This document shows, piece by piece, positions 42,629 through 52,996 of a stretch of 64,000 nt of DNA; within the stretch, counting starts at the first letter, position 1; the number at the start of each line of letters is the position of its first letter. The stretch is from Nosema muscidifuracis. Taxonomy: Eukaryota > Microsporidia > Nosematidae. Below the pieces are notes generated by a model. The model was not told the DNA's origin. It worked only from the letters and a program-made list of their open reading frames with translations, and did no database searches. The position numbers were made by a program, and so were the translations under genes. Where the stretch lies: positions 186,001-250,000 of the forward strand of contig JAIOKI010000026.1 in assembly GCA_028335825.1 (NCBI GenBank), written 5' to 3'.

Positions 42629-43354
42629 TTAGCTACGGATTCTACATCTTGGTAATTTACTCCTACAATAAGTCATGTCTTTTTTTATGTTGTTTAAAAA
42701 TATTTCAACAGACTTTAATCCATCTAAAACTTCTTGTGGAGGTCTAATTTCTTCAGAAAAGGCTTCTAAAGCATTTCTACACTTAAAGTAAGTATAATAG
42801 TCATTAGGAAAGAAATTTTTTTTACAAGCTTCTTTTGAAGCTTGGTATGTAAAATGCAACTCATTGACTTGATTTTTATATAACTTAAGAATTCCAATTA
42901 CCTTGTCTACTTTTTCATTTTTTGATCTATATGCTATATCTGATCCTATCTTAGTAAGTTTCTTAATTTTTTCCCATGTATTTTTCTTATGAAAAATATT
43001 AAGATACTTAGTTGATAATTCTTTTAGATCTGAGCATACGTATCCGTAATATGTTGATCCATGTATCTTGTATAAAGAAGAAGCCATGTTAAAATTATTT
43101 CTTGATTGTTTAATAAGAATATCAAGCTTTAGTAATATTTCGTTATTCCATTCTAATATCTTTGATACATCTTGTTTATAACTATTTAAAAATGAGTCAT
43201 CTGATGTTTCATTTGATGAAGATACGCTATTGGATTTTAATAATTTTTCAAATTCAGATGTTTCAAAGGCTTTTAATTCGTATGATCCATGATTTGAATT
43301 AAATAAATCTGTCGTGTATATTACAGATACAAAAGAATTTAATAGTCTTGACAT
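42629..43354 (-). CDS. Small probably secreted protein, cluster family member 3
   Basis: A 241-residue protein of unknown function. The N-terminus MSRLLNSFVSVIYTTDLFNS could be a short signal sequence, weaker than in member 2. Family blocks: WNNEILLKLDILIK, HKKNTWEKIKKLTKIG, ILKLYKNQVNELHFTYQA, EIRPPQEVLDGLKSVEIFL. The ATG directly follows CCCCC (atcccccATG). Confidence 0.85.
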   Translation of the reverse strand: MSRLLNSFVSVIYTTDLFNSNHGSYELKAFETSEFEKLLKSNSVSSSNETSDDSFLNSYKQDVSKILEWNNEILLKLDILIKQSRNNFNMASSLYKIHGSTYYGYVCSDLKELSTKYLNIFHKKNTWEKIKKLTKIGSDIAYRSKNEKVDKVIGILKLYKNQVNELHFTYQASKEACKKNFFPNDYYTYFKCRNALEAFSEEIRPPQEVLDGLKSVEIFLNNIKKDMTYCRSKLPRCRIRS

Positions 43355-43789
43355 GGGGGATAAATTTTTTAAATTATTTAAAATATATTATTCAATATAT
43401 TAAAAATATAAACGAATTAATAATCTTAACAAAAGAAATAAATTATTTCACTATTCAATATATTTTTTAATTCTTCATAATATATTTATTATAAGCAAAG
43501 ATTATCGTAGATTATAAAATAGCTTTCAAATTTTAATTCTTCATAATATATTTATTATAAGCAAAGAGTATCGTGGATTAAAAAAATAGCTTTCAAATTT
43601 TAATATATTTTTTTATTCTTCAAAAAAATATATATTACAAATATTTACTATAACACTATTAGAAATCATGATATATTACTAATATTTTACTATGATGGTA
43701 TTGTTATAAATCAATATATACATAAAATACATATTCTAGTTATAAAAATAATTCTTATAAAATAGTAATAATGATAATTTTTTAAAAAA
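43355..43789. repeat. Spacer with two-copy repeat
   Basis: ttttaattcttcataatata followed by tttattataagcaaagatta occurs twice (around 43.47 and 43.54 kb), each ending aaatagctttcaaattttaa. Otherwise A+T-rich and without a gene. Confidence 0.75.
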
Positions 43790-44464
43790 TTAATTTAATT
43801 TAAAACACTTAATTTTCTTGTAAGAAGTAATATCAGAAAAAATATCAGAGCACGAATCTAAACAATCTATAATTTTTAAATCAGGAACGACTATATTTTT
43901 AACTTCTATCAAAAGAATCCTTGAATTATTAAATTTTTCAGGACACCCATAAAAAGTTTCATCTTTGTAAGCAATCATTGTTCTTTCACATAAATCATAT
44001 AACTTTTCGACTATTTCGTAATATTTTCTAATAAAATTTCTAGATTTTTTTATATTTCTAAATTTTTTGTTAGCATCTTCGTTTCTAATAAAATGTTGTA
44101 ATTCACTGAATATTTCAGCAGTAAGCCAAGAATCTTTATTATCACAAAATATAGATTTGTACTCTTTAGCTAAATTAAGTAAAACTTTAAACTTCTTCTT
44201 ATTAAATTCTATATTTTCTTCTGCATGATACTTTCGTATGTAATCATAAGCTAAGTTAATCTTGACTTGTATTTTATTTATCTGAATTAATAAATTATTA
44301 TTCCATTTTGTAATTATTTTTAATGGATCGCTAAGTTTATCATAATAATCATTTTTAATTGAATATTCTTCATTACTGGATGATTCATCAAGAAGATAAT
44401 CTGTTTGTTTTTCATAAGGACATGCCATTTTACTAGCGTATACTAATGAAATTAAAAATAACAT
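43790..44464 (-). CDS. Small secreted protein, cluster family member 4
   Basis: A 224-residue protein of unknown function. MLFLISLVYASKMACPYEKQ has a short hydrophobic signal peptide with a likely cleavage after YAS. Family blocks: ITKWNNNLLIQINKIQVK (like member 3's WNNEILLKL), NKDSWLTAEIFSELQHFI, FIRKYYEIVEKLYDLCERT, NIVVPDLKIIDCLDSCSDIF. It has more cysteines than the others. Start signal ggtttacccATG, with the motif touching the start codon. Confidence 0.85.
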   Translation of the reverse strand: MLFLISLVYASKMACPYEKQTDYLLDESSSNEEYSIKNDYYDKLSDPLKIITKWNNNLLIQINKIQVKINLAYDYIRKYHAEENIEFNKKKFKVLLNLAKEYKSIFCDNKDSWLTAEIFSELQHFIRNEDANKKFRNIKKSRNFIRKYYEIVEKLYDLCERTMIAYKDETFYGCPEKFNNSRILLIEVKNIVVPDLKIIDCLDSCSDIFSDITSYKKIKCFKLN

Positions 44465-45050
44465 GGGTAAACCATTTTCATAAATTTATATCTTTTGAAT
44501 AAGATTGATGAGTCATATGTAATTTGTGATAGATAAAAATGATAATGTGTTGAGTTATCAAAATATTTTTTTTAATTAAATATTGTAATTTTTCATTTTC
44601 TTTAGAACAGTTTATTTTTAATTATAAAAAATTATAAATAAGAATTTTTTTAATTTTTATTTTCTTTGGAACAGTTCTTTAATTTAAAATTATAATTTTT
44701 TATTTTCTTTGAACAGTTTTTTAATTTAAAATTGTAATTTCTTATTTTCTTTGAACAGTTTATTTTTAATTGTAAAAAAATATAAATAAGAATTTTTATA
44801 ATTTTTCATTTTCTTAAGAACAGTTTTTTAATTTAAAATTGTAATTTTTTATTTTCTTTAGAACAGTTTATTTTTAATTGTAAAAAAATTAAAATAAGAA
44901 TTTTTATAAATTTTCATTTTCTTTGGAACAGTTTTTTAATTTAAAATTATAATTTTTTATTTTCTTTAAAACAATTTGTTGTAATTAAAAACATAAAATT
45001 ATAAATAAGAATTTTTATAAATCTCTTCATTTTCTTTAGAACAATTTTTC
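44465..45050. repeat. Irregular tandem array running into the 3' end of the next gene
   Basis: Units with aaataagaatttttataatt, tttcattttctttagaacag and tttttaatttaaaattgtaa recur at about 44635, 44784, 44890 and 45002. The last copy is the final 15-17 codons and stop of the 44999-46042 gene (NCSKENEEIYKNSYL). The array thus looks like repeated copies of a coding 3' end. Confidence 0.8.
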
Positions 45051-46042
45051 GTTGAATTAAAAGCTTTAAGTTCTTTGCAATCTTCAAATAATTTTTCATA
45101 GACATACATTAAAACATCAAGGAATGTTATATTAAGATCTTCATCTTTCCAGTACACCAACACATCTTTGTTAATGAAATCTAATATTTTATTCTTTGAA
45201 AATTTTTCAATAGCCTTTTCATACCATCCTTCCTTAATAGCGAAATTCTTAAATGTAATTAAATCTTCAGGTGTAATATAAGATCCATTTTTTTTATTAA
45301 AAAATATTCTTAAAAAATTAATATAAACTTCCATTTTAACAATACAATTTTGTCTATTGTAAACACTTTCTCTATTTGAAACTTCTTCCTTATTAATCTC
45401 TTCCAAGACTCTTTCGTCATATCTCTGGTCCATAGAAGAGCATATCATGTTACTTAAAATATTTCTCATTATATTCTCATTTGAATTACGAGTCACCATA
45501 TAAAAAAGACATATTTCAGATAATTTAATCTGACTGAAGAAATTATACACTACTATGTACAAATATGTCGGAGAATAAAATTCTAGAATATTTTGAGTAA
45601 TTAATTTATCAGATTTTACTAGTCTAACTAAATTAACGAATTCATTGTTTTTGTTATCAGGTATCTTAAAGATTATATTTTCATCCAAATTATAGAAAAG
45701 TTCTACTATTTGCACTAACTCTTTGTTCTTAAATAAAAAATGCGACTTATCTTTAATATAAGTGAAAGTAGTAAAAATTTCTTCATTTATAACTGATTTA
45801 TGAGATTTATGATTAATTGTATCCCGATATTCTAATATTAAATTATGCTCTGTATCAGTTAAATTATTATCAGTAGAAGTAGTTGCATCTCGTTTTTCTA
45901 TTGTATTAGAAACTTGGGGTTTCACAGATTCTTCTTTAGTAGATTTTTTTATAAATATCTTTGTGTAAAATAAGACAATTGTAATTAGATTAAAAGCAAG
46001 AAGTATGTATAAAATAATCGAAAGGATGTCTTGTTTATTCAT
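44999..46042 (-). CDS. Unknown membrane-anchored protein, distant paralogue of the 31064 gene
   Basis: A 347-residue protein of unknown function. Residues about 7-32 (ILSIILYILLAFNLITIVLF) are an N-terminal membrane segment, followed by a Thr/Asn/Glu-rich linker and about 250 helical residues. Matches to the 31064-32029 protein: the aromatic block before the middle (SPTYLYIVVYNFFSQIKLSE versus NMGYRKIYTILCTFFEEISD) and the end (KDVLVYWKDEDLNITFLDVL versus NDIILVKDTGKTKVSILDYL). Both genes use a GGG-type start signal (aatctaagggcaATG here), unlike most others in the window. Homology is inferred from pattern, not strong identity. Confidence 0.82.
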   Translation of the reverse strand: MNKQDILSIILYILLAFNLITIVLFYTKIFIKKSTKEESVKPQVSNTIEKRDATTSTDNNLTDTEHNLILEYRDTINHKSHKSVINEEIFTTFTYIKDKSHFLFKNKELVQIVELFYNLDENIIFKIPDNKNNEFVNLVRLVKSDKLITQNILEFYSPTYLYIVVYNFFSQIKLSEICLFYMVTRNSNENIMRNILSNMICSSMDQRYDERVLEEINKEEVSNRESVYNRQNCIVKMEVYINFLRIFFNKKNGSYITPEDLITFKNFAIKEGWYEKAIEKFSKNKILDFINKDVLVYWKDEDLNITFLDVLMYVYEKLFEDCKELKAFNSTKNCSKENEEIYKNSYL

Positions 46043-46615
46043 TGCCCTTAGATTAATTTTGTTATATAAAAAATAAATTAAAAATATTAAATTGATATCA
46101 ATGATTTATTTATAAAAGGAGATTAAAATCATTTAATAAATTATTCTTAATGACATTTTTAAGTATTTTATTAAATTATAAAAACTCATTTAATTAAATA
46201 ATGTCATTAAAATTATTTTATTAGTTGATTATATGGATTTTGATAAAATAATTTGAGTGGCATTATTTAATTAAATGAAATTTGATAAAATAATTTAAAT
46301 AACATAATTCTATTAAATGAATTTTGATAAAATAATTTGAATGACATAATTCTATTAAATGAATTTTGATAAAATAATTTAAATAACATAATTCTATAAG
46401 ATAAATTTGATAAAATAATCTAAATAACATAATTCTATTAAATGAATTTGATAAAATAATCTAGATGACATATTTTGTTATTTGATAAAATAATTTGAAT
46501 GACATATTTTTAAGTATTGATAATTCTATGTCATTCAGATTATTTTAACAATACTTCTATATTTTATAATAAAAATATAAAATATTATTTTGCATTAAAT
46601 AATAACGGTTTTAAT
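46043..46615. repeat. Repeats in the spacer before CCT delta
   Basis: From about 46190 to 46530 imperfect units of attctattaaatgaattttg and ataaaataatttgaatgaca, about 42-46 bp long, repeat around seven times. No gene. Confidence 0.8.
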
Positions 46616-48073
46616 TTAATTTCCTCTTGAAGGTAGAATATCATCAATCTTTAGCAAATACATGACCGTCTCAATAGCCAAATTAACAATAGATTTACTT
46701 ATAGAAACAGGTTGAACTACATTGTCATCCTCGAGCATATCATTTATATTATTTCCTCTTACACTTATACCATAAGTAGGAGATTCTTGAATAACCTTCT
46801 TGAGCTCAGAAACTGCTTCAATAGGATTTAGACCTGCGTTTTTTGCTAAAAAATATGGAATAGCTTCAAATCCTAGACTTATTTCTCTATTAATAAAAAT
46901 ATTTCCTTCTTCTGATTCTAAAATCTTATTAGAAATAGCCATCTCTACAGCTCCTCTCCCTGGAACTATAAATGGTTCATCGTGTAAGCATTTCACTACA
47001 CATAATGCATCATTCAAACTTCTTTCTACTTCATCAAGTACAAGATCATCACATCCATTTAGTACGATACTACTTCCATGTCCCATAATTTCTAACAAAT
47101 CTTCAGTATTTCTTATCTCTACTTCTCTAAGATTCTCAGATGTCATAAAATTTATATCGGAAATAGGTTCAACTTTTAAAGCATCACAAATATATTCTAT
47201 TTCTTTACGATCTACACGTTCAATGACTAGTATATTAAGTTGTTTAAGAAAATGTCTTCCAAGATCTGAAATACTGTCCCTTAATACATTTTTTTGTATT
47301 ATTAATAATTGACATCCACTAACCTTAATTTTTTTACAGATATCCAAAATATATTTTCTCTCATCTGATAACATTTTCTCCATTAAATCTGGGTTATTTA
47401 CTAATATTTTACTATCCATATTTGTTTTTGGTGCACTTATACAAAATTGTATTACTCCAACTTTTACATTTCTACGTTCTGTTTTTATATCTGACTGAAA
47501 CAACATTCCGTTATAAAAAGCTACGTCATCAATAGATCCACCTATTCTTTTAAGTATTCTTACTTTTTTCTTATCATAATCAGCAGAATCCATTGCCTTA
47601 ATAGAAGCACTTGCCATTTCTACTGCATTTCCTACTATCTTTGAATTTAAAGTTGTTATAACTGTATTAAACAAGTTAATATCATTTATTGGTATCTTAG
47701 CCCATTCTATATAATTAGTAGCTATTTTTTTACATCTTTCTAAGTGTTCACATATTATCGAAGGGTGAATATTCATTTCTACAAGTTTTCTAACTGAATT
47801 AAGAAGACTACAAGTTAAAATGACTACACTAGTAGTACCATCACCACATTTATCATCTTGAGATGAAGATAAATTAGATAAAATTGCGTGTATAGGATGT
47901 TCAGTAAAGAATTTTAAAATAGTTGCACCATCATTCGTTACAGTAGTTTTATTGTTTTTAATTATCATTTTATCTAATCCTTTAGGTCCTAAAGATGTAG
48001 ATAGTGTATTTAAAAGTGCGTGTGCTGATTCGAATATTGATTTCTTAATATTAATTTCTCTTTCGTTTTCCAT
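46616..48073 (-). CDS. CCT4: Chaperonin CCT delta (TCP-1 complex subunit 4)
   Basis: A 485-residue subunit of the cytosolic CCT/TRiC ring that folds actin and tubulin with ATP. Nucleotide-binding signatures are present: STSLGPKGLDKMI, VTNDGATILKFF, and DDKCGDGTTSVVILTCSLL. Delta-specific similarity is strong throughout, e.g. VGVIQFCISAPKTNMDSKIL and LVIERVDRKEIEYICDAL, with VPGRGAVEMAIS near the end and LAIETVMYLLKIDD at the C-terminus. The length is slightly below the usual 530. The start at 48073 is chosen because tttaaccctaaaATG gives the CCC signal and MENEREINIKKS fits the family. The longer frame starting at 48142 would add 23 residues coded by a small repeat and lacks a start signal. 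Confidence 0.95.
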   Translation of the reverse strand: MENEREINIKKSIFESAHALLNTLSTSLGPKGLDKMIIKNNKTTVTNDGATILKFFTEHPIHAILSNLSSSQDDKCGDGTTSVVILTCSLLNSVRKLVEMNIHPSIICEHLERCKKIATNYIEWAKIPINDINLFNTVITTLNSKIVGNAVEMASASIKAMDSADYDKKKVRILKRIGGSIDDVAFYNGMLFQSDIKTERRNVKVGVIQFCISAPKTNMDSKILVNNPDLMEKMLSDERKYILDICKKIKVSGCQLLIIQKNVLRDSISDLGRHFLKQLNILVIERVDRKEIEYICDALKVEPISDINFMTSENLREVEIRNTEDLLEIMGHGSSIVLNGCDDLVLDEVERSLNDALCVVKCLHDEPFIVPGRGAVEMAISNKILESEEGNIFINREISLGFEAIPYFLAKNAGLNPIEAVSELKKVIQESPTYGISVRGNNINDMLEDDNVVQPVSISKSIVNLAIETVMYLLKIDDILPSRGN

Positions 48074-48195
48074 TTTAGGGTTAAAAATTTTCAAATAACT
48101 TAATAAGAAGATTCTCAAATAACTTAATAAGAAGATTTTCAAATTATTTAATAGATTATAAAATGATTCTCAAATAATTTACTACAACTAATACT

Positions 48196-49145
48196 TTATT
48201 CTATAACTTTATACTTTAGTTTTACTCCTTCATTACGATCAAGCATCTTTTTATCAAACATACAATCCAATGCAGATATCCACTCATCCATAGGTGGTTT
48301 TTTTGTACTATTAAAAAATAATTTAGTACATTGAGGTACAGTAAACCAGTTATCACCAAATTTTTTAGAAAATCTTTCCTTCATTTTTAATAGATCATAC
48401 ATCCTTTCAGTATGCTTACCTTTATAAGAAAATTCAGATGTAAGTAAAGAAGATAAATCGGGGTTGCTTGATGTAACTTCTTTACTTACTTTTTTATCAG
48501 ATTTTTTAGTTTTTTTTCTTCATCATTTATTTCCTTCCCGGTTGATTTTTCATCTTTCTTTGATTCTTGTTTTTTAGATTTTTTACCTTTAGATTTCTCT
48601 TCATCACTTTTGACTTCTTTATTTACACTTGATTTATCTTCACTTTCGACTTCTTTATTTACAATTGATTTATCTTCACTTTTACTTTTAGAATTCTCTT
48701 CATCACTTTTAATTTCTTTATTTACAATTGATTCATCTTCACTTTTACCTTTAGAATTCTCTTCATCACTTTTAGACTTCTCTTCATTTTTATTTTCTTG
48801 ACTCATCTTTTTATAATTACTAGTTAATATTCGAGTATCATTCTTACCACGTAATTTTTTCTTTTTAGCTTGAGGTTCCAAAGTATCAGTACTGTCATTT
48901 TTATTCTTTCTATTTGAATAAGATCCACTTGCTATATAATCACCTAATAATGATTTGTTAGAATCATTCTCCTTAATATTTTTCTTCGAAATCTGTTCAG
49001 ATTTAAGTTGATTAATTTTTGTCTCCAGATCATCAATCTTATCTATAATAACCAAGAATGTATCTTTAATATACGTCTTAAAATCGTACAGACTTTTTTC
49101 TAATTTGAGTAAGCTATTGGTATCTTTCTTAATGTTTGATTTCAT
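48196..49145 (-). CDS. Unknown coiled-coil/charged protein split by one frameshift
   Basis: Two open frames appear to be one gene of about 315 codons. The first (49145 down to 48486) starts with a coiled coil (LLKLEKSLYDFKTYIKDTF) and then becomes Lys/Glu/Ser/Asp-rich with roughly 20-residue repeats (SDEENSKGKSEDESIVNKE). At an eight-A run (48510-48517, T on the + strand) the frame breaks. One more A would continue as TKKSDKKVSKEV into the second frame, with no stop before 48196. That end part is compact and folded-looking (RFSKKFGDNWFTVPQCTKLF, then PPMDEWISALDCMF). Either a homopolymer sequencing error or a recent loss in the organism. The start has gaccctaatATG. No family recognised. Confidence 0.75.
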
Positions 49146-49499
49146 ATTAGGGTCGTAAATATTTCAAACAAAAAAATAAAGTTTAAAATTTGTTCGTTAA
49201 CAAATTTATTAATTGATAAATTTAAGATAATATCTATCTATTATTTTTATTATAATAATACTCTGTGGATTTATATTGGTTAATAAACATATTAAGTATT
49301 TATTAAAGGGTCATTAGATATTTTAAATGAAAATAGTTAATTATTGAATGTTTTTATTAAGAATAAATCAGGATAAGAATTATTAAAAACATAACATCAC
49401 TTCCAAATGGTTAGTTTCTTCCATCATAAGGTCTATTTTCACGACCCTTAATTATTTATTCTTATTAAATTAAATCATTACTGCAGTCTTTTAATAATT

Positions 49500-51300
49500 A
49501 ACTTGCTACAATATGAGAAATTATCACGTTTAGTTTTTCTTATTTTTGTACTTTATCAAAGGTTTCTTTTTTAACTGTAATTACCCTAAGGAATATTTTC
49601 TATTCCATATTTAAGAGCTTCTATTGGAGTACATTTTATTCCAGTGTGATGACTCTTTTTATATGGCTCTATACTGCTTATTACCTTTTAATAAATGTCC
49701 TTTCTTTTAACTTAAAAATATTTTCTCTCTGAGTACCGATGATACACTCTATTTTACCATTAATACAATGACCCTCTCAAACAAGCCTATGCTTTATCTC
49801 CAGCCCTGTACAAACTCTTTTAAAATTATTTTTAATTATCTCTTCCGGTTTTTTTTCGCATTACTTCTTAAAAAATCGACTATATTATTTCTTTATTTGC
49901 TATTAAAAACATATTTTCATAGATTTCTGAAGTCAATAAAATCTATCATTATTTTTTCTATAAACTCTCAGCTTTCTTTCTTTTTCTGTTATAAATCTGA
50001 TACTTCTCACATCTTTAATAGTTTAGCTATGATTTTTTTTCTGGACATTAATATGATTTTCTTATTGAATAATAAACTATCGTCATGCATCTATATTTTA
50101 GTTTTTCGTGGTACTACTGCATAAAATTTTCTAGTGAATCTCTATTTTCATACCATAATCAAATTTCCAGTAATATTTTCCTTAAATTTATTTTTTTACG
50201 TTTTTTAATATTTATTTACAACAATCATTTCTTCTAATTTTCATTCCACTTTAAAGTCAACTTCTTGTATTTTTTTATTCACCTTTAATAAATTTATTAT
50301 TTAAGTATGGCTTTTTTCTTATTTTAACTATCATTTATTATGTGTTTGTATTCTATCATTACGTTTTCTTAATTCATATACCTTTTTATGAAACCTAAAT
50401 GCCTTCTTGTGTTTATATTCATCATAATAGAAAGCTTCTTTACAAATATAATTCTTGAATTGCTCCTAATATGTCTTTAATAATTGACTGTTCTTAAGAA
50501 TTTTTCTATAATTCGTTTAATTTTATAAAGTTGCTGACTAAACGCACATTTCTGTTAAGATTCTGTATCGTTCTTATTAAGTTTATCCAATCTGATCTAG
50601 ATCTTGTATAAATCTTGTAAAACAGACTGTTCTTTCTACTTATCTTAAACTTTTCTATAGTAAAATATCTTCTCGTTTTTTTAATATCCCCTAATGATTT
50701 CCCTTCTCTTAACTGTATTCTTTTTGAGCTGTTATCCACTTAATATATTTTCCTTCTTTAATTATTATATTCTCTCAATTTAATCCATTTTGAATTTCCA
50801 CCAGATTAAAAGCTTTATTGCTTTTTCTTTACTTTCAAAGCTCTGATCATCTCAAAATTATAAGATTTATAACGATTATTTTTACTGATCTTTCTTTCTG
50901 TTTTATAAAAATTTTCCGTAATATTAATATTCCATTCTATTTCTAAAATTAGGTTCTCTTCTTACTGTTTCTATAACGCTCTCAGATATCTTTCCATCAT
51001 TTAATTTTTTCTACCATAAAATTTTTCAATTCTTCTCTTCTTACTGTTTCTATAACGCTTTCAGCTATTTTTCAATTATTTGATTTTTACTTTTTCTTCT
51101 TTACTAATTTTTTCTACCATAAAATTTTTAAATTCTTCTCTTCATAAAATTTGTTTCTATTCCTTCTAATTATAGTCTATATCTTATTCTTTTGATATTT
51201 AGACCACATTATCGTATATAAATAACAATTCTATATCGTCTTATGTTTTTATTTAGCATAATGTTGATAATTAAAATATTTTTACTACTTTAAATTAGGT
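49500..51300 (-). mobile_element. Fossil Ty3/gypsy-type remnants next to the LRR gene
   Basis: Minus strand. At 49.5-50.1 kb are integrase-like traces such as GIKCTPIEALKYGIENIP, typical of the end of Ty3/gypsy integrases. At 50.2-51.3 kb is a region with positively charged helical traces (ARG/LYS-rich, e.g. SRSDWINLIRTIQNLNRNV) that may be gag by position only. It is broken many times over and clearly old. The 50.2-51.3 kb part is repeated at 62.05-63.2 kb as part of the duplication with the LRR gene. Confidence 0.5.
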
Positions 51301-51517
51301 ATTTTTTTTCAATTTCTCTAAAATTTTAAATCTTTTATTATTATTAATGCAAAGATTATATTTTATCATGAAAGACTTAACGTTATAATTTATTAATCTG
51401 ATAAATTAAATTGTTCTTTAAATATTTTATAAAAAATTTGATTTATATTTCCTTACAAATATGATTCTACAAAATAAAAATGAGTCATAAAAAAATTATA
51501 TTTTAATTTAAAGAGAA

Positions 51518-52996
51518 TCATAAAAAAGTTAAATTATCAAAAATTAGAATATTTCCATCTAAAAAATGTTCATTTATCGATTCCCTCGTCAATCCTGAAT
51601 TTTTTATGCTTATAGCTTTAAGCTTTTTAAGTTTTCGAAATTCTACTATAATTTCATTAGTTAAATCGTTATTTGTAACATCTAAAACTGTTAAATTCTT
51701 CAAATTGCTTATCATTTTTAATTGATCTGATTTTAAAAAACAACTATTTAATGTTAAAATCAAAAGATTTTTCATTGTAAATATTACGTTAATATCCAAA
51801 TTTCTTAAATCACAATTCTTTATAACTAAAGATTTACAATCTTTAGTATAATTAAATATTTCTAAAAATCCTTGTTCAATTTTACAATAAATTAGTTGAA
51901 TAATAATTTTTTTATCTTCTTTATTCGATACTACAATATCTTTTAATTCATTGTAACTAGGAATCAGATTATAATTATAAACAACTATCATTTCTATATT
52001 AGGACATGCATAAAGATTATAGAAATCTTGGTAACTATAATTTTCTATTTTTTCGTAATTAAACAAAGAAATATTTTTTAGTGACTCGTAATCTCTAATT
52101 ATCTTCAGGTCAGTAGAAATCAGCCTATTATTCTTTAAAACAAGATTTTCAACTCCATTAATTTTTTTTAAAATCTCACCAATACTTTTAGTTTTAAATC
52201 TATAAGATTTATCACCAGATTCATTAAGTTTCATAAATTCCTTAGAATTTAAATCAATATATTCGCAATTTATTATTTTAAGTCTAAATATAATTTCTGA
52301 ATCAAACAAACAAATAAGAGATAAATTTAAAAATCTAGCATACCAGTAAAGAATTTTTTCATGATCTTTCCAAGAAAAATAATCAGAAAAAAAATTTGAA
52401 AAGCCTAATATTTCTAAATACTTAAAATTTGTCCTTTCATTTTTTTCACCAAAATAAACACTACATACTTCATTATCTAATATAAAATTAAATTTTTTTA
52501 TCTTAATATATTCATTTAAAAGAATTAATATTTTATCTCTTAAAATTTCCATTTTTATAGTTTCTACAATTTCTAATGCATTTGGTATAAATTTATCATC
52601 ATTTAAGATTTTATCAATTAGTATTGAAGATAATCTTTCGTACAGGTTTCTTAAATTTATGTTCTCCTTTTCTTTATCAAATGATAAAAAATCAATAACA
52701 TATAAAATATCAAGAAGTTCATCCAAGTTAAATATATCATTTGTATTATCTAAAAAAGAATTATAGATAAAATCAAATGCTCTGAATTTACAATCCTGCA
52801 GATCTATTTTATCTTTTTTCCAAGTTTTATCTTTTGTAAGTAATTTAAGTAATTCTGAATCTTCAAATATAGGATTATTTAAGTTGTAAAAACCACGCTC
52901 TTCATTTTGAAAAACTATTTCCACTTTTTTGTCATCATTTTTTTCATTAGTGATTTCTAATGAACATTTTAAAAGTATAAACTGGATGATCAGCAT
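51518..52996 (-). CDS. Secreted leucine-rich-repeat protein
   Basis: A 492-residue protein of unknown function. MLIIQFILLKCSLEIT is a short signal peptide. Residues about 20-265 are helical and acidic, with no recognised domain. From about residue 275 degenerate LRRs follow: VLKNNRLISTDLKII, SLVIKNCDLRNLDI, NLLILTLNSCFLKS, NLTVLDVTNNDLTN and KLKAISIKNSGLTRE, with units of about 23-25 residues. This suggests a protein-binding surface. The start is marked by ttttgacccaaaaATG. A close copy of the C-terminal half is present at 63391-64000, together with similar 3' flanking DNA. Secreted LRR proteins are known as expanded families in several microsporidia; a role at the host interface is inference. 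Confidence 0.88.
   Translation of the reverse strand: MLIIQFILLKCSLEITNEKNDDKKVEIVFQNEERGFYNLNNPIFEDSELLKLLTKDKTWKKDKIDLQDCKFRAFDFIYNSFLDNTNDIFNLDELLDILYVIDFLSFDKEKENINLRNLYERLSSILIDKILNDDKFIPNALEIVETIKMEILRDKILILLNEYIKIKKFNFILDNEVCSVYFGEKNERTNFKYLEILGFSNFFSDYFSWKDHEKILYWYARFLNLSLICLFDSEIIFRLKIINCEYIDLNSKEFMKLNESGDKSYRFKTKSIGEILKKINGVENLVLKNNRLISTDLKIIRDYESLKNISLFNYEKIENYSYQDFYNLYACPNIEMIVVYNYNLIPSYNELKDIVVSNKEDKKIIIQLIYCKIEQGFLEIFNYTKDCKSLVIKNCDLRNLDINVIFTMKNLLILTLNSCFLKSDQLKMISNLKNLTVLDVTNNDLTNEIIVEFRKLKKLKAISIKNSGLTRESINEHFLDGNILIFDNLTFL

Noticed and set aside
48073-48142. Longer CCT delta start giving MKIFLLSYLRIFLLSYL
   Set aside because: That N-terminus comes from a short duplicated DNA unit and lacks the CCC signal, which is present at 48073.
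49768-50124. 118-codon + strand open frame
   Set aside because: Lies antisense to retroelement fossil sequence and consists of low-complexity hydrophobic runs. No start signal.
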